Source of the DNA: Marinibaculum sp040216765
GTDB lineage: Bacteria > Pseudomonadota > Alphaproteobacteria > Ferrovibrionales > Ferrovibrionaceae
Direction of reading: 5' to 3'
DNA length: 64,000 nt
Assembly (NCBI GenBank): GCA_040216765.1
Contig: JAVJON010000031.1
Coordinates: 62,001 to 126,000 of the forward strand
Shown piece after piece: positions 23,389-32,154 of this stretch. How positions within the stretch are numbered: the stretch's first letter is position 1; the number at the start of each line of letters is the position of its first letter. The position numbers were made by a program, and so were the translations under genes. The notes under the pieces are model-generated. The model was given only the letters and a program-made list of their open reading frames with translations, had not been told where the DNA came from and made no database searches.

Positions 23389-25053
23389 TCACATATTGGG
23401 ATAGTTGGGGCCGCCGCCGCCTTCGGGCACCACCCAGTTGATGTTCTGCGCGGGGTCCTTGATGTCGCAGGTCTTGCAGTGCACGCAGTTCTGCGCGTTG
23501 ATCTGGAAGCGGGGATTGCTGCCATCGTCGTCGCGCACGACCTCGTACACCGCGGCCGGGCAGTAGCGTTGCGCCGGCTCGTCGTATTTCGGCAGGTTCT
23601 TCTCGATCGGGATCGACGGATCGGCAAGCTTCAGGTGGACCGGCTGGTCCTCCTCGTGATTGGTGTTGGAGATGAACACCGAGGACAGCTTGTCGAAGCT
23701 GATCACGCCGTCCGGCTTCGGATAGTCGATCTTCTTGCAGGTCGCCGCCGGCTTCAGGGTCTCGTGGTCGGCCTTGGCATGCGGCGTCGTCCAGGGCGCC
23801 AGGAAGCCCAGTCCCAGGTCGTTGAGCCACATATGGGCGCCGCCCACCAGGGTGCCCATCCACATCCCGTGCCGCAGGGCCGGCTTCACGTTCCGCACCT
23901 TGTGCAGGTCCTTGTACACCCAGGAGCCGCGCCACGCGGCCTCGTAGCTGTCGAGCATGTCGCGGCCGGCGCCGCCGTCGCGCAGGGAGCCGAACGCCGC
24001 CTCCGCAGCCAGCATCCCGGTCTTCATGGCGTTGTGCGAGCCCTTGATGCGCGGCACGTTCACGAAGCCGGCGGCGCAGCCGATCAGGCCGCCGCCGGGG
24101 AAGACCAGCCGGGGCACCGACTGCAGGCCGCCCTCGGTGATCGCCCGCGCGCCGTAGGACACCCGCTTGCCGCCCTCGAAGGTCTCGCGGATCGACGGAT
24201 GCGTCTTGAAGCGCTGGAACTCCTCGAACGGGCCGAGAAAAGGGTTCTCGTAGTTCAGGTGGACGACAAAGCCGACCACCACCTGGTTGTCCTCCGCCAT
24301 GTGGTACAGGAACGAGCCGCCGCCGGTACGGCTGTCCAGCGGCCAGCCCTGGCTGTGCTGGACGAGGCCCGGACGGTGCTGCTCCGGCCTGACCTGCCAG
24401 AGCTCCTTCAGGCCGATGCCGAATTTCGGCGGGCTCACCCCTTCGCGCAGGCCGAATTTCGCCGACAGGCCCTTGGTCAGCGAGCCGCGCGCGCCTTCGG
24501 CGAACAGGGTGTACTTGCCATGCAGCTCGACCCCGGGCTCGTGACCGGGCTTCTTCTCGCCGTCGCGGCCGATGCCCATGTCACCGGTGGCGACACCCTT
24601 CACCGCGCCGTTCTCGTCGAACAGCACCTCGGCCGCGGCGAAACCGGGATAGATCTCCACCCCCAGCTCCTCGGCCTGCTGGGCGAGCCAGCGGCAAACA
24701 TTGCCCAGGGAGACGATATAATTGCCGTGATTGTTCATCAGCGGCGGCAACAGCAGGTTCGGGATCCGGATATGGTTGTGCTCGGTCAGGATCATGAAAT
24801 GGTCGGCGGTCACGGGCGTGGTGAGCGGCGCGCCCTTGTCCTTCCAGTCCGGGATCAGCTCGTTCAGGGCGATCGGATCCATCACCGCGCCGGACAGGAT
24901 ATGGGCGCCGATCTCGGAGCCTTTCTCCACCACCACAACCGACAGGTCGACATCGTTCTCCAGGCAGAGCTGGCGGAACCGGATCGCCGCGGAGAGCCCG
25001 GCCGGCCCGCCGCCCACGACCACCACGTCGTACTCCATCGCTTCGCGTTCCAT
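23389..25053 (-). CDS. Electron transfer flavoprotein-ubiquinone oxidoreductase
   Basis: About 554 residues. The N-terminal FAD motif is DVVVVGGGPAGLSAA, followed by EKGSEIGAHILSGAVMDP. The centre has the quinone-site region GGGLIGCAAGFVNVPRIKG and HNAMKTG. The C-terminus holds the 4Fe-4S ligands in RYCPAAVYE and QNCVHCKTCDIKDP. It passes electrons from ETF (fed by acyl-CoA and amine dehydrogenases) to ubiquinone at the inner membrane face. The full family length is present. Three in-frame ATGs lie at 25074, 25053 and 25038; GGGAG just before 25053 decides the choice. It diverges from the uracil-DNA glycosylase gene across about 180 bp. Confidence 0.96.
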   Translation of the reverse strand: MEREAMEYDVVVVGGGPAGLSAAIRFRQLCLENDVDLSVVVVEKGSEIGAHILSGAVMDPIALNELIPDWKDKGAPLTTPVTADHFMILTEHNHIRIPNLLLPPLMNNHGNYIVSLGNVCRWLAQQAEELGVEIYPGFAAAEVLFDENGAVKGVATGDMGIGRDGEKKPGHEPGVELHGKYTLFAEGARGSLTKGLSAKFGLREGVSPPKFGIGLKELWQVRPEQHRPGLVQHSQGWPLDSRTGGGSFLYHMAEDNQVVVGFVVHLNYENPFLGPFEEFQRFKTHPSIRETFEGGKRVSYGARAITEGGLQSVPRLVFPGGGLIGCAAGFVNVPRIKGSHNAMKTGMLAAEAAFGSLRDGGAGRDMLDSYEAAWRGSWVYKDLHKVRNVKPALRHGMWMGTLVGGAHMWLNDLGLGFLAPWTTPHAKADHETLKPAATCKKIDYPKPDGVISFDKLSSVFISNTNHEEDQPVHLKLADPSIPIEKNLPKYDEPAQRYCPAAVYEVVRDDDGSNPRFQINAQNCVHCKTCDIKDPAQNINWVVPEGGGGPNYPNM

Positions 25054-25232
25054 GCTCTCCCGATCCCTTTGCATTTCGTTCAGCCGCCGGATCGGCCATG
25101 GCGGGCGGCCCGATTGACGCAAGTGCCGGTGCCGACGACTGTGAGGATGCAAAATAAGGCGGTTCTCCCCGAGATGCCAAGGGAAGCCGCCGCGGAAAGC
25201 CGCCAGGATCGTCGCAGGCGGGCGGAGGGACG

Positions 25233-26201
25233 ATGACGGAGGTCGGGACGGGCAGCGACACGGACGGCAGGCCTGGCGCGACCGGCGAGCGCCCGGCCGC
25301 CGCGGCCCCGCCCGATCGTGCCCGGCTGGCGCAGATCCTCGCCTTCTACCGCGAGGCGGGCGTCGAAACCGCGGTCGACGAGGTGCCGCGCGACTGGAGC
25401 CTGCAGCCGGTGACCGCCACCGGCCCGGGCGCGGCGGCGCCCGCAGCCGCCATGCGGCCGGACCCGGCGCAGGGCCGGGCACCGGGCGCCGCGGCCGACG
25501 GCAGCCCGCCGGCCCGCCCCGCTCCATCCCGAGCAGCGCCGGCCCGGCCGGCGGCGGCCACCGGGCCGGCCATGGCGGAGGGGCTGCGCCTGGCACAGGG
25601 TGCCGGCACCCTGGCCGAGCTGCGCGCGGCGCTGGAGCGGTTCGAGGGCTGTGCCCTGAAGCGGACGGCCAGCAACACCGTCTTCGCCGACGGTGCGCCC
25701 GGCGCGCCCCTGATGCTGGTGGGCGAGGCCCCGGGCCGCGACGAGGACATCCAGGGCCGGCCCTTCGTGGGCCAGAGCGGCCAGCTGCTGGACCGGATGC
25801 TGGCGGCCATCGGGCGCGACCGGGGCAGCTGCTATATCGCCAACATCCTGCCCTGGCGGCCGCCGGGCAACCGGCAACCCTCGCAGGAGGAGATCGTCGC
25901 CTGCCTGCCGTTCATCCGGCGTCATATCGAGCTGGCCCGGCCGGCCATCGTGGTGCTGCTGGGCGGCACCTCTGCCAAGACCTTGCTGGAGCGGACCGAG
26001 GGGATCACCCGCCTGCGCGGCCGCTGGTTCCCGCTGCAGGCCGGCAGCCACACCGTGGAGGCGCTGGCGACCTTCCACCCGGCCTATCTGCTCCGCCAGC
26101 CCAGCCAGAAGCGGGAGGCATGGCGCGATTTCCTCGACCTGAAGCATCGACTCGCCGCGGCGGCAGCGCTGGACGGCACCGGAGCGGAGCAAAAATCTTA
26201 A
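25233..26201 (+). CDS. Family 4-like uracil-DNA glycosylase, two Fe-S cysteines missing
   Basis: 322 residues. The first 115 are an Ala/Pro-rich linker; the rest is a UDG-superfamily domain. Motif 1 is VGEAPGRDEDIQGRPFVGQSG, and motif 2 is TFHPAYLLRQP with the active-site His. NILPWRPPGNRQPS is the loop that carries a cluster Cys in classic family 4 enzymes. Of the four usual Fe-S ligands, only Cys140 and Cys224 remain; the others are Phe137 and Trp208. The enzyme should still remove uracil from DNA, probably without a cluster. The stop codon overlaps a CtrA-like box that belongs to the next gene's promoter region. The very N-terminus is uncertain because several starts are possible. Confidence 0.87.
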   Translation: MTEVGTGSDTDGRPGATGERPAAAAPPDRARLAQILAFYREAGVETAVDEVPRDWSLQPVTATGPGAAAPAAAMRPDPAQGRAPGAAADGSPPARPAPSRAAPARPAAATGPAMAEGLRLAQGAGTLAELRAALERFEGCALKRTASNTVFADGAPGAPLMLVGEAPGRDEDIQGRPFVGQSGQLLDRMLAAIGRDRGSCYIANILPWRPPGNRQPSQEEIVACLPFIRRHIELARPAIVVLLGGTSAKTLLERTEGITRLRGRWFPLQAGSHTVEALATFHPAYLLRQPSQKREAWRDFLDLKHRLAAAAALDGTGAEQKS

Positions 26202-26212
26202 CAGGCCATTAA
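26198..26212. promoter_or_regulatory. CtrA-box-like site (TTAA-N7-TTAA)
   Basis: TTAACAGGCCATTAA fits the TTAA-N7-TTAA CtrA consensus exactly. TTAA is very rare in DNA of this GC content. GANTC sites (CcrM targets) follow at 26218-26222 and 26244-26248. The cluster opens the long promoter/leader region of the lytic transglycosylase gene. Confidence 0.55.
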
Positions 26213-26551
26213 AAAACGACTCAAATGCGATCAATAGTTTAGCGATTCTATCCCCAGCTTTTCGCATCCCGCCCCGGCGCCCGCCCTTGCATCGCCGCGC
26301 CGCCTGGGTAAGGTCCGCGCCAGGCGTGTCGATTTCCCATCATCGGCAACGCTTGGGAGACACCCGGATCGGGCCATGCGGCATCTGCCGCCGTCCATGT
26401 CCGGGTTCGTTATCCGAGGCCGGCTGCGGGCAGTATCCCGACCGGCCCGCCAGGCACCGGGTTGCCCGGGCCCGCCACGGCCCAGGCCGGCCGGACCGAA
26501 AGCAGACCGGTACTCCTGCGGGCATGGCCCGAAGGCCGGGAGGGGATAAGC
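26202..26551 (+). other. 350-bp intergenic region before the transglycosylase
   Basis: The first 50 bp are AT-rich and hold the CtrA-like box and two GANTC sites. The remaining 300 bp are GC-rich. The downstream frame stays open back to 26462, but no ribosome site supports that start. No RNA gene, clear -35/-10 pair or terminator was recognised. Confidence 0.6.
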
Positions 26552-29011
26552 GTGACATTGCGAGACCATCGGCAGCACGGCGGTGCTGCACGCCGGAGAT
26601 ACGGCCTGCGGGGCCCTGCTGCAGCATCGGCCCTTGCCCTGGCCCTCGGCCTGGCCTGCCTGTGCCCGCCAGGCTGGCAGGAGGCGGCGGCCGCCGCCAG
26701 TTCCGCCTCGGTCCTGTCCGCCGATGCCGATGCGGTCCCCACCCCGCGCCCGCGCCCCTATGCCGGCACGCCAAGGGCGCGCCCCTTCACGGTCAGCCGC
26801 AGCCTGCCGCTTCCCCGCCCGACCACCGTGGCGCTGGTCGCCCCGCGCGCCCGGCCGCAGGTCCTGCAGCCCCTGACCCCGCGGCCGGCGCCGCGTGGGC
26901 ATGTCGGACTGCCGGCCGCGCGCCCCATGGCACCGGACCATCCGGACGCCGGCATCGCGCCCCGCCCCCGTCCGGAGAGCCTGCCCGAAAGCCGTACGGG
27001 GCTGCCGCTGCAACCGGACGGGCCCGCGGCCCTGGCGCCCGATACGCTTCAGGCCCCGGCGACGATCGACCCGCAGAGCGAGGCCGAGATGCTGGCCCGG
27101 GTCGCACCTGCCGCCGGCACGCCGTTCGCCCCGACCTCTGCCGCCGTCTCGCCTGCGCCGGTCTCTGCCGCGCGGGAAGCGCTCGGCATCTCCACCAGCG
27201 ACCTGCCGTCGATGACCGGCAATGGCAATGTCGGCGGCGAAACGGTCGCCGTCGCGATGGCCTTCGCGCCGATGCCGCTCGCCGCCCCGCGGCCGGACGC
27301 GCTGCATGCCGCCGCATGGCCGGATCCGCTGGCCGGCATTCCCGCGCCGCGCCCGCGGCCGGCGCTCACCCTGCGGCCGGCGCCTGTGCCGGCACCGGCG
27401 TTCGGGCCGGAGGGCGAGGCGCGGCCGACCGACAGCCTCAATATCCTGTCCGACCAGGACGCGGCGCTCTACGCCCGCGCCTTCGACCTGCAGGCGGATG
27501 CGGACTGGGACGAGGCGGACCGGGTGATCCGCAGGATCGGCGAGCCGCTGCTGCTGGGCCATCTGCGCGAGCAGCGGCTGATGCACCCGAATGGCTATCG
27601 GGCCAGTTTCGCCGAACTGCAGCGCTGGATGCGCAGCTATGCGGACCATCCGGATGCCGACCGGGTCTACCGGCTGGCGCGGCAGCGGCAGCCCGGCGGG
27701 ACCACCCTGCAGGCACCTGCACCGCCGGACCTGAAGGTCCTCGACCTCGCCCTGCTGAACCGCGCGGACGGGAACGCCGGGAACCGCGCGTCGGTCCCGC
27801 GCGCGGCGAACGGAACCACGCGCAGGGGCAGCCTGAAGACGGTCAAGGCCGCCTATTTTTCCGGCAAGTGGCCGCGGGCGCTGGAGATCGCGCTTCGCTT
27901 GAGCGAGACCCATGGCAGCGCCCTGCCCGGAGCCGCCTGGTATGCCGGGCTCGCGGCCTGGCGCCTGCAGCGCTACGAGGTGGCCGCCGGCCAGTTCGCG
28001 GCACTGGCGGCCTATGATGCCGCCGACGGTTGGGAACGCTCGGCCGGCGGCTACTGGGCGGCCCGTGCCTATCTGACCCTCGGCCGGCCCACGGCCGCGA
28101 TCCATGCCCTGCGGCAGGCCGCTGAGCATTCGCGCACCTTCTACGGCCTGCTGGCGGCGCGGCGCCTGGGCCTCGACCCGGTGTTCGGCTGGACCAAGCT
28201 GTCCGACGACGAAAGCCTGGTCGACGCGCTGTTCAAGGTCGGTGCCGTGCGGCGCGCGCTGGCGCTGGCACAATCCGGCCAGACCATCAGGGCGCGTGCC
28301 GAGCTGCGCCAGTTGATGGATGCCCGGCGCAAGGTGCGGGACGATGTCTACCTGCCGATGTTGACGGCTCTGTTGGGGCTGACCGGCGATGCCCAGACCG
28401 CCTACCGCATGGCGCGGATCTGGCAGGTGCAGACCGGCGAGCATATCGACCCGGCCATGTTCCCCGAACCGCCCTGGCAGCCCGAAGGCGGCTTCACCTT
28501 CGACCGGGCGCTGATCTATGCCTTCGTCCGCAAGGAAAGCCGCTTCGACCCCGTGGCCCGCAGCCCCGCCGGCGCCCGCGGCCTGATGCAGCTGATGCCC
28601 GCCACCGCGCGCTTCGTGAACGGCGGCAGCCAGAACCTGAGCCGGATCCTGAACGACCCGGCCGGCAACCTGGAACTGGGCCAGCGCTACATCCGGCACC
28701 TGGAGCGCGATGTCGGCCTTGGCTCCGACCTGATCCGCATCGCGATCGCCTACAATGCCGGTCCCGGCAACCTGGAGAAATGGGACCGGCTGGCCCAGCA
28801 TGGCGGCGACCCGCTGCTGCTGATCGAAAGCCTGCCGTCGGCGGAGACCCGCGACTTCGTGGAGCGGATCCTTGCCAACCTCTGGGTCTACCGCGCGCGC
28901 CTGGACCAGCCCTCGCCCTCGCTCGACGATCTCGCCAGGGGGGCCTGGCCGCGCTATGTCCCGCTGGACCAGCGATCGGACAGAGGGAGCAAGGGACATG
29001 GCGCAGGATGA
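26552..29011 (+). CDS. Soluble lytic murein transglycosylase with proline-rich N-terminus
   Basis: About 819 residues. GTG 26552 is chosen because GGGAGGGG lies 6 nt upstream and a signal peptide (AAASALALALGLACLCPP) follows. Residues 40-290 are Pro/Arg/Ala-rich with repeated PRPRP motifs and are probably a disordered wall-spanning region. A helical superhelix with TPR-like units follows, then the SLT catalytic domain: FVRKESRFDPVARSPAGARG with catalytic Glu, LMQLMPATARF, and AYNAGPGN. It cleaves peptidoglycan in the periplasm to 1,6-anhydro products. It overlaps moaB by 14 bp, and the promoter region carries a CtrA-like box, suggesting cell-cycle timing. Confidence 0.93.
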   Translation: MTLRDHRQHGGAARRRYGLRGPAAASALALALGLACLCPPGWQEAAAAASSASVLSADADAVPTPRPRPYAGTPRARPFTVSRSLPLPRPTTVALVAPRARPQVLQPLTPRPAPRGHVGLPAARPMAPDHPDAGIAPRPRPESLPESRTGLPLQPDGPAALAPDTLQAPATIDPQSEAEMLARVAPAAGTPFAPTSAAVSPAPVSAAREALGISTSDLPSMTGNGNVGGETVAVAMAFAPMPLAAPRPDALHAAAWPDPLAGIPAPRPRPALTLRPAPVPAPAFGPEGEARPTDSLNILSDQDAALYARAFDLQADADWDEADRVIRRIGEPLLLGHLREQRLMHPNGYRASFAELQRWMRSYADHPDADRVYRLARQRQPGGTTLQAPAPPDLKVLDLALLNRADGNAGNRASVPRAANGTTRRGSLKTVKAAYFSGKWPRALEIALRLSETHGSALPGAAWYAGLAAWRLQRYEVAAGQFAALAAYDAADGWERSAGGYWAARAYLTLGRPTAAIHALRQAAEHSRTFYGLLAARRLGLDPVFGWTKLSDDESLVDALFKVGAVRRALALAQSGQTIRARAELRQLMDARRKVRDDVYLPMLTALLGLTGDAQTAYRMARIWQVQTGEHIDPAMFPEPPWQPEGGFTFDRALIYAFVRKESRFDPVARSPAGARGLMQLMPATARFVNGGSQNLSRILNDPAGNLELGQRYIRHLERDVGLGSDLIRIAIAYNAGPGNLEKWDRLAQHGGDPLLLIESLPSAETRDFVERILANLWVYRARLDQPSPSLDDLARGAWPRYVPLDQRSDRGSKGHGAG

Positions 29012-29603
29012 TGCGGGACCGGGCGACACCCGCAGCGGCAAGACCTCCGGCGCGGTAGCCGAGGCCGCGCGCAGCGGCGAGCGACGCTTCATTCCCTGCA
29101 ACATCGCGGTGCTGACGGTCTCCGACAGCCGGACCGAGGCGACCGACACCTCCGGCGCTACCCTGGTGGCACGGCTGGAGGCGGCGGGCCACCGGCTCGC
29201 CGGCCGGCGCATCCTGCCGGACGACCGGCCCGAACTGGAGGCGCAGCTGCGCGCCTGGATCGCCGATCCCGGCATCGACATCGTGCTCGCCACCGGCGGC
29301 ACCGGGGTGACCGGCCGCGACGTGACGCCGGAGGCCTTCGCCGCGGTCTGGGAAAAGGAGATCGCGGGCTTCGGCGAACTCTTCCGGATGCTGAGCTACC
29401 AGAAGATCGGCACCTCCACGGTGCAGTCGCGCGCCACCGCAGGGGTCGCCGGCGGCACCTACCTGTTCGCCTTGCCGGGCTCCACCGGTGCCTGCAAGGA
29501 CGGCTGGGACATGATCCTGAAGGACCAACTCGACTATCGCCACAAGCCCTGCAACTTCGTCGAACTGCTGCCCAGGCTCCAGGAACACGAACGCCGGAAG
29601 TGA
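28998..29603 (+). CDS. moaB: Molybdenum cofactor biosynthesis protein B
   Basis: 201 residues. The MoaB/Mog fold shows NIAVLTVSDSRTEATDTSG at the start, LATGGTGVTGRDVTPEA in the middle (the pterin/phosphate-binding loop) and FALPGSTGACKDGWD near the end. It adenylylates molybdopterin before metal insertion. The first 28 residues are a polar extension. ATG 28998 has AGGGAG upstream and overlaps the transglycosylase stop by 14 bp, so the two are co-translated although functionally unrelated. A GC-rich hairpin follows the stop. Confidence 0.94.
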   Translation: MAQDDAGPGDTRSGKTSGAVAEAARSGERRFIPCNIAVLTVSDSRTEATDTSGATLVARLEAAGHRLAGRRILPDDRPELEAQLRAWIADPGIDIVLATGGTGVTGRDVTPEAFAAVWEKEIAGFGELFRMLSYQKIGTSTVQSRATAGVAGGTYLFALPGSTGACKDGWDMILKDQLDYRHKPCNFVELLPRLQEHERRK

Positions 29604-29620
29604 ACCGCCCCGCGATGCCA

Positions 29621-29638
29621 GGCCCCCAGCGGGGGGCC
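29621..29638 (+). terminator. GC hairpin after moaB
   Basis: GGCCCCC (29621-29627) pairs with GGGGGCC (29632-29638) around a 4-nt loop. No T tract follows, so it may be a weak terminator or an RNA 3'-end stabiliser. Confidence 0.45.
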
Positions 29639-29649
29639 ACTGAATGTTC

Positions 29650-29677
29650 TTGAAATGTTCGCGCACTGCGGTAAACT
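29650..29677 (+). promoter_or_regulatory. Sigma-70-like promoter, probably leaderless mRNA
   Basis: TTGAAA (29650-29655), 16-bp spacer, TAAACT (29672-29677). The -10 ends 6 bp before the ATG at 29684, so the expected transcription start is at or next to the start codon. No ribosome site is seen before that ATG. Confidence 0.5.
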
Positions 29678-29683
29678 GCCGGC

Positions 29684-30814
29684 ATGACCGAGATCGGCAC
29701 CCATCAGCACAAGTCCCTGCGGCGCGGGCGCGGCGCGGCCAGCAATGCGTCGGGCCGGTACGAGGCCGAATCCCGGGTGCAGGTCGACGACGGCTGGGGC
29801 GCGGCCTGCGGCGACGGCTGGGACGAGGCGGAGCGGCCGCCGCCCCTGCGCACCCAGGTCGGCATCGATTCCAGCCGTACGATCATCGCCCGCAACGAGT
29901 CGCCCGACCTGAATTTCGACCGCTCCATCAACCCCTATCGCGGCTGCGAGCATGGCTGTGTCTATTGCTTCGCGCGGCCGACCCATGCCTGGCTGGGCCT
30001 GTCGCCGGGGCTGGACTTCGAATCCCGCCTGTTCGCCAAACCGGAGGCGGCGGCCCTGCTGGAAAAGGAGCTGCGCCGCCCCGCCTATGCCTGCCGGACG
30101 ATGGCGCTGGGCACCAACACCGACCCCTACCAGCCCGTCGAGCGGGAGATGGGGATCACCCGCTCGGTGCTGGAGGTGCTGTCCCGCTTCCGGCATCCGC
30201 TGGGCATCGTGACGAAGAGCGCGCTGGTGGCCCGCGACACCGACATCCTGTCGGAGATGGCGAAACGGAACCTCTGCAAGGTCTATCTCTCGGTCACCAC
30301 CCTGGACCGCGGCCTGGCACGGGCGATGGAGCCGCGCGCCGCGACCCCCGGCCGCCGCCTGGAGACGATTGCCGCCCTCGCCGCGGCCGGTGTGCCGGTG
30401 GGCGTGATGGTGGCGCCGACAATTCCCGGCCTGACCGATCACGAGATGGAGGCCATCCTGAAGGCCGCGCGGGAGGCCGGCGCCGACGAGGCCGGCTATA
30501 TCGCGCTGCGCCTGCCGCTGGAGATCAAGGACCTGTGGGCCGAGTGGCTGGCGGAGAACCGCCCGAACCATGCCCGCCGGGTGATGGCCCTGCTGCGCGA
30601 CATGCGCGGCGGCCGCGACTATGACGCGACCTTCGGCAAGCGGATGACCGGCACGGGGCCGATCGCGCAGGCCCTGGCCCAGCGATTCGCCATCGCCAGG
30701 CGCCGCCTGGGCTATCGCGACGTGCCGCGCAGGCTCGATACCGCCCAGTTCACGCGGCCGCCGGCCAGCGGGCGCGGGGCGCAACTGGACTTGTTCGCGG
30801 CATCCGCATCATAA
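29684..30814 (+). CDS. PA0069-family radical SAM protein
   Basis: 376 residues. The radical SAM cluster motif is RGCEHGCVYCFARP (Cys-x3-Cys-x2-Cys), followed by THAWLGLSPGLDFESRLF, diagnostic of the PA0069 family, distant relatives of spore photoproduct lyase. MALGTNTDPYQPVERE and the KVYLSVTTLD strand complete the barrel. The reaction of this family is not established; a DNA or RNA repair role has been supposed from its relatives. It precedes rnhB by 64 bp. The start is supported by a promoter that would give a leaderless message. Confidence 0.92.
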   Translation: MTEIGTHQHKSLRRGRGAASNASGRYEAESRVQVDDGWGAACGDGWDEAERPPPLRTQVGIDSSRTIIARNESPDLNFDRSINPYRGCEHGCVYCFARPTHAWLGLSPGLDFESRLFAKPEAAALLEKELRRPAYACRTMALGTNTDPYQPVEREMGITRSVLEVLSRFRHPLGIVTKSALVARDTDILSEMAKRNLCKVYLSVTTLDRGLARAMEPRAATPGRRLETIAALAAAGVPVGVMVAPTIPGLTDHEMEAILKAAREAGADEAGYIALRLPLEIKDLWAEWLAENRPNHARRVMALLRDMRGGRDYDATFGKRMTGTGPIAQALAQRFAIARRRLGYRDVPRRLDTAQFTRPPASGRGAQLDLFAASAS

Positions 30815-30878
30815 AGCATGGGACGGGGGCCGGAGCCGGGGCCCCGGGCCCCCGGGCCGAGCGATCGCGGACGGTCCC

Positions 30879-31535
30879 ATGCAGACCCTGTTCACCCTGG
30901 ATATCGATTTCACCCAGCCGCAGGACGGCATCTGCGGCGTGGACGAGGTCGGCCGCGGGCCGCTGGCAGGGCCGGTGCTGGCCGCGGCCGTGCTGCCGGA
31001 CCCGCGGCGGCCGATCGCCGGGCTGGCCGACAGCAAGGTCCTGACCGCCGAGCGCCGCGAGGCGCTGGCGCGCGAGATCCACGCCAACTGGTTCGCCGCG
31101 CTGGGCGCCGCCAGCCTGGCGGAGATCGAGCAGCGCAACATCCTGCATGCCAGCATGCTGGCGATGCGCCGTGCGGTCGACCGCCTGCCCCGCCGGCCGC
31201 GCCACGTGCTGGTGGACGGCAACCGCCTGCCCGTCGGCCTGCCCTGCCCCGCCACCGCGATCGTGCAGGGCGATGCCTGTGCGCCGGCGATCTCGGCCGC
31301 GGCGATCGTCGCAAAGGTGGCGCGCGACCATCTGATGCGCCGGCTCGGCGCGCGCTATCCCGGCTATGGCTGGGAACGCAATGCGGGCTACGGCACGCGC
31401 CAGCATTGCGACGCGCTGGCAGCGCTCGGCGTGACCCCGCATCACCGCAGGGGCTTCGCGCCCGTGGCCACACGGCTGCTGGTCGTGGCGGCCCTGCCAT
31501 CGGGGACGGACGCCGTCGGGGCGGGCATCGAGTGA
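30879..31535 (+). CDS. rnhB: Ribonuclease HII
   Basis: 218 residues. The catalytic Asp-Glu pair is in CGVDEVGRGPLAGPV, a third acidic residue in HVLVDGNRLP, and the last Asp near KVARDHLMRRL. GYGWERNAGYGTRQH completes the RNase HII signature. It removes single ribonucleotides and RNA-DNA hybrids. rnhB next to ccrM is a recurring order in Alphaproteobacteria; here a GNAT gene sits between them and overlaps the rnhB stop. A second RNase H (rnhA) is at 52 kb. Confidence 0.96.
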   Translation: MQTLFTLDIDFTQPQDGICGVDEVGRGPLAGPVLAAAVLPDPRRPIAGLADSKVLTAERREALAREIHANWFAALGAASLAEIEQRNILHASMLAMRRAVDRLPRRPRHVLVDGNRLPVGLPCPATAIVQGDACAPAISAAAIVAKVARDHLMRRLGARYPGYGWERNAGYGTRQHCDALAALGVTPHHRRGFAPVATRLLVVAALPSGTDAVGAGIE

Positions 31536-32017
31536 ACATCCGGCCCGCAACGGCAACGGACCGCCCCGCGATCTGGCAATTGCTGGAGCCGGTGATCCGG
31601 GCGGCGGAGACCTACGCCCTGCCGCAGGACATGACGGAGGCGGAGGCCCTGGCCTTCTGGCTCGCGCCCGGAAACGATTGCTTCGTGGCGGTGGAGGACG
31701 GGGCCGTGCTGGGCACCTACTTCCTGCATCCCAACCAGGCCGGCGGCGGCAGCCATGTCGCCAATTGCGGCTATGTCACCGCCGCGGCGGCCGCCGGGCG
31801 CGGCATCGCCCGCGCCATGTGCCAGCATTCGCTGGACCATGCCCGTGCCGCCGGCTTCCGGGCGATGCAGTACAACTTCGTTGTCGACAGCAACACCCGC
31901 GCCGTCAGGCTCTGGCAGCATATGGGCTTCGACATCGTCGGCCGGCTGCCGGGCGCCTTCCTGCATCCGCGGCTGGGCTATGTCGATGCGCTGGTGATGT
32001 ACCGGTCGCTGGCCTGA
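31532..32017 (+). CDS. GNAT-family N-acetyltransferase
   Basis: 161 residues starting at GTG 31532, which overlaps the rnhB stop by 4 bp. It opens NIRPATATDRPAIWQLL. The acetyl-CoA loop region is ANCGYVTAAAAAGRGIARAM and motif B is NTRAVRLWQHMGFDIVGRLP, the common GNAT layout. The middle carries ETYALPQDMTEAEALAFW, typical of the phosphinothricin/YncA-like branch. The acceptor is unknown; small amines, amino-acid analogues or protein N-termini are possible. It is coupled to rnhB and followed by the ccrM promoter region. Confidence 0.87.
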   Translation: MNIRPATATDRPAIWQLLEPVIRAAETYALPQDMTEAEALAFWLAPGNDCFVAVEDGAVLGTYFLHPNQAGGGSHVANCGYVTAAAAAGRGIARAMCQHSLDHARAAGFRAMQYNFVVDSNTRAVRLWQHMGFDIVGRLPGAFLHPRLGYVDALVMYRSLA

Positions 32018-32154
32018 ACCGGCGCCGGAATGCGGCCCTTCCGGGCCCGCAGGAACGAACCAGGAATATCGCAGAAAGCGCGCCCGCGGGCCGAAACCGC
32101 CCGCGCGCTGCAATGCCTGCCGCATACCAGGAGGCGTTGCGTGGATACCAAACG

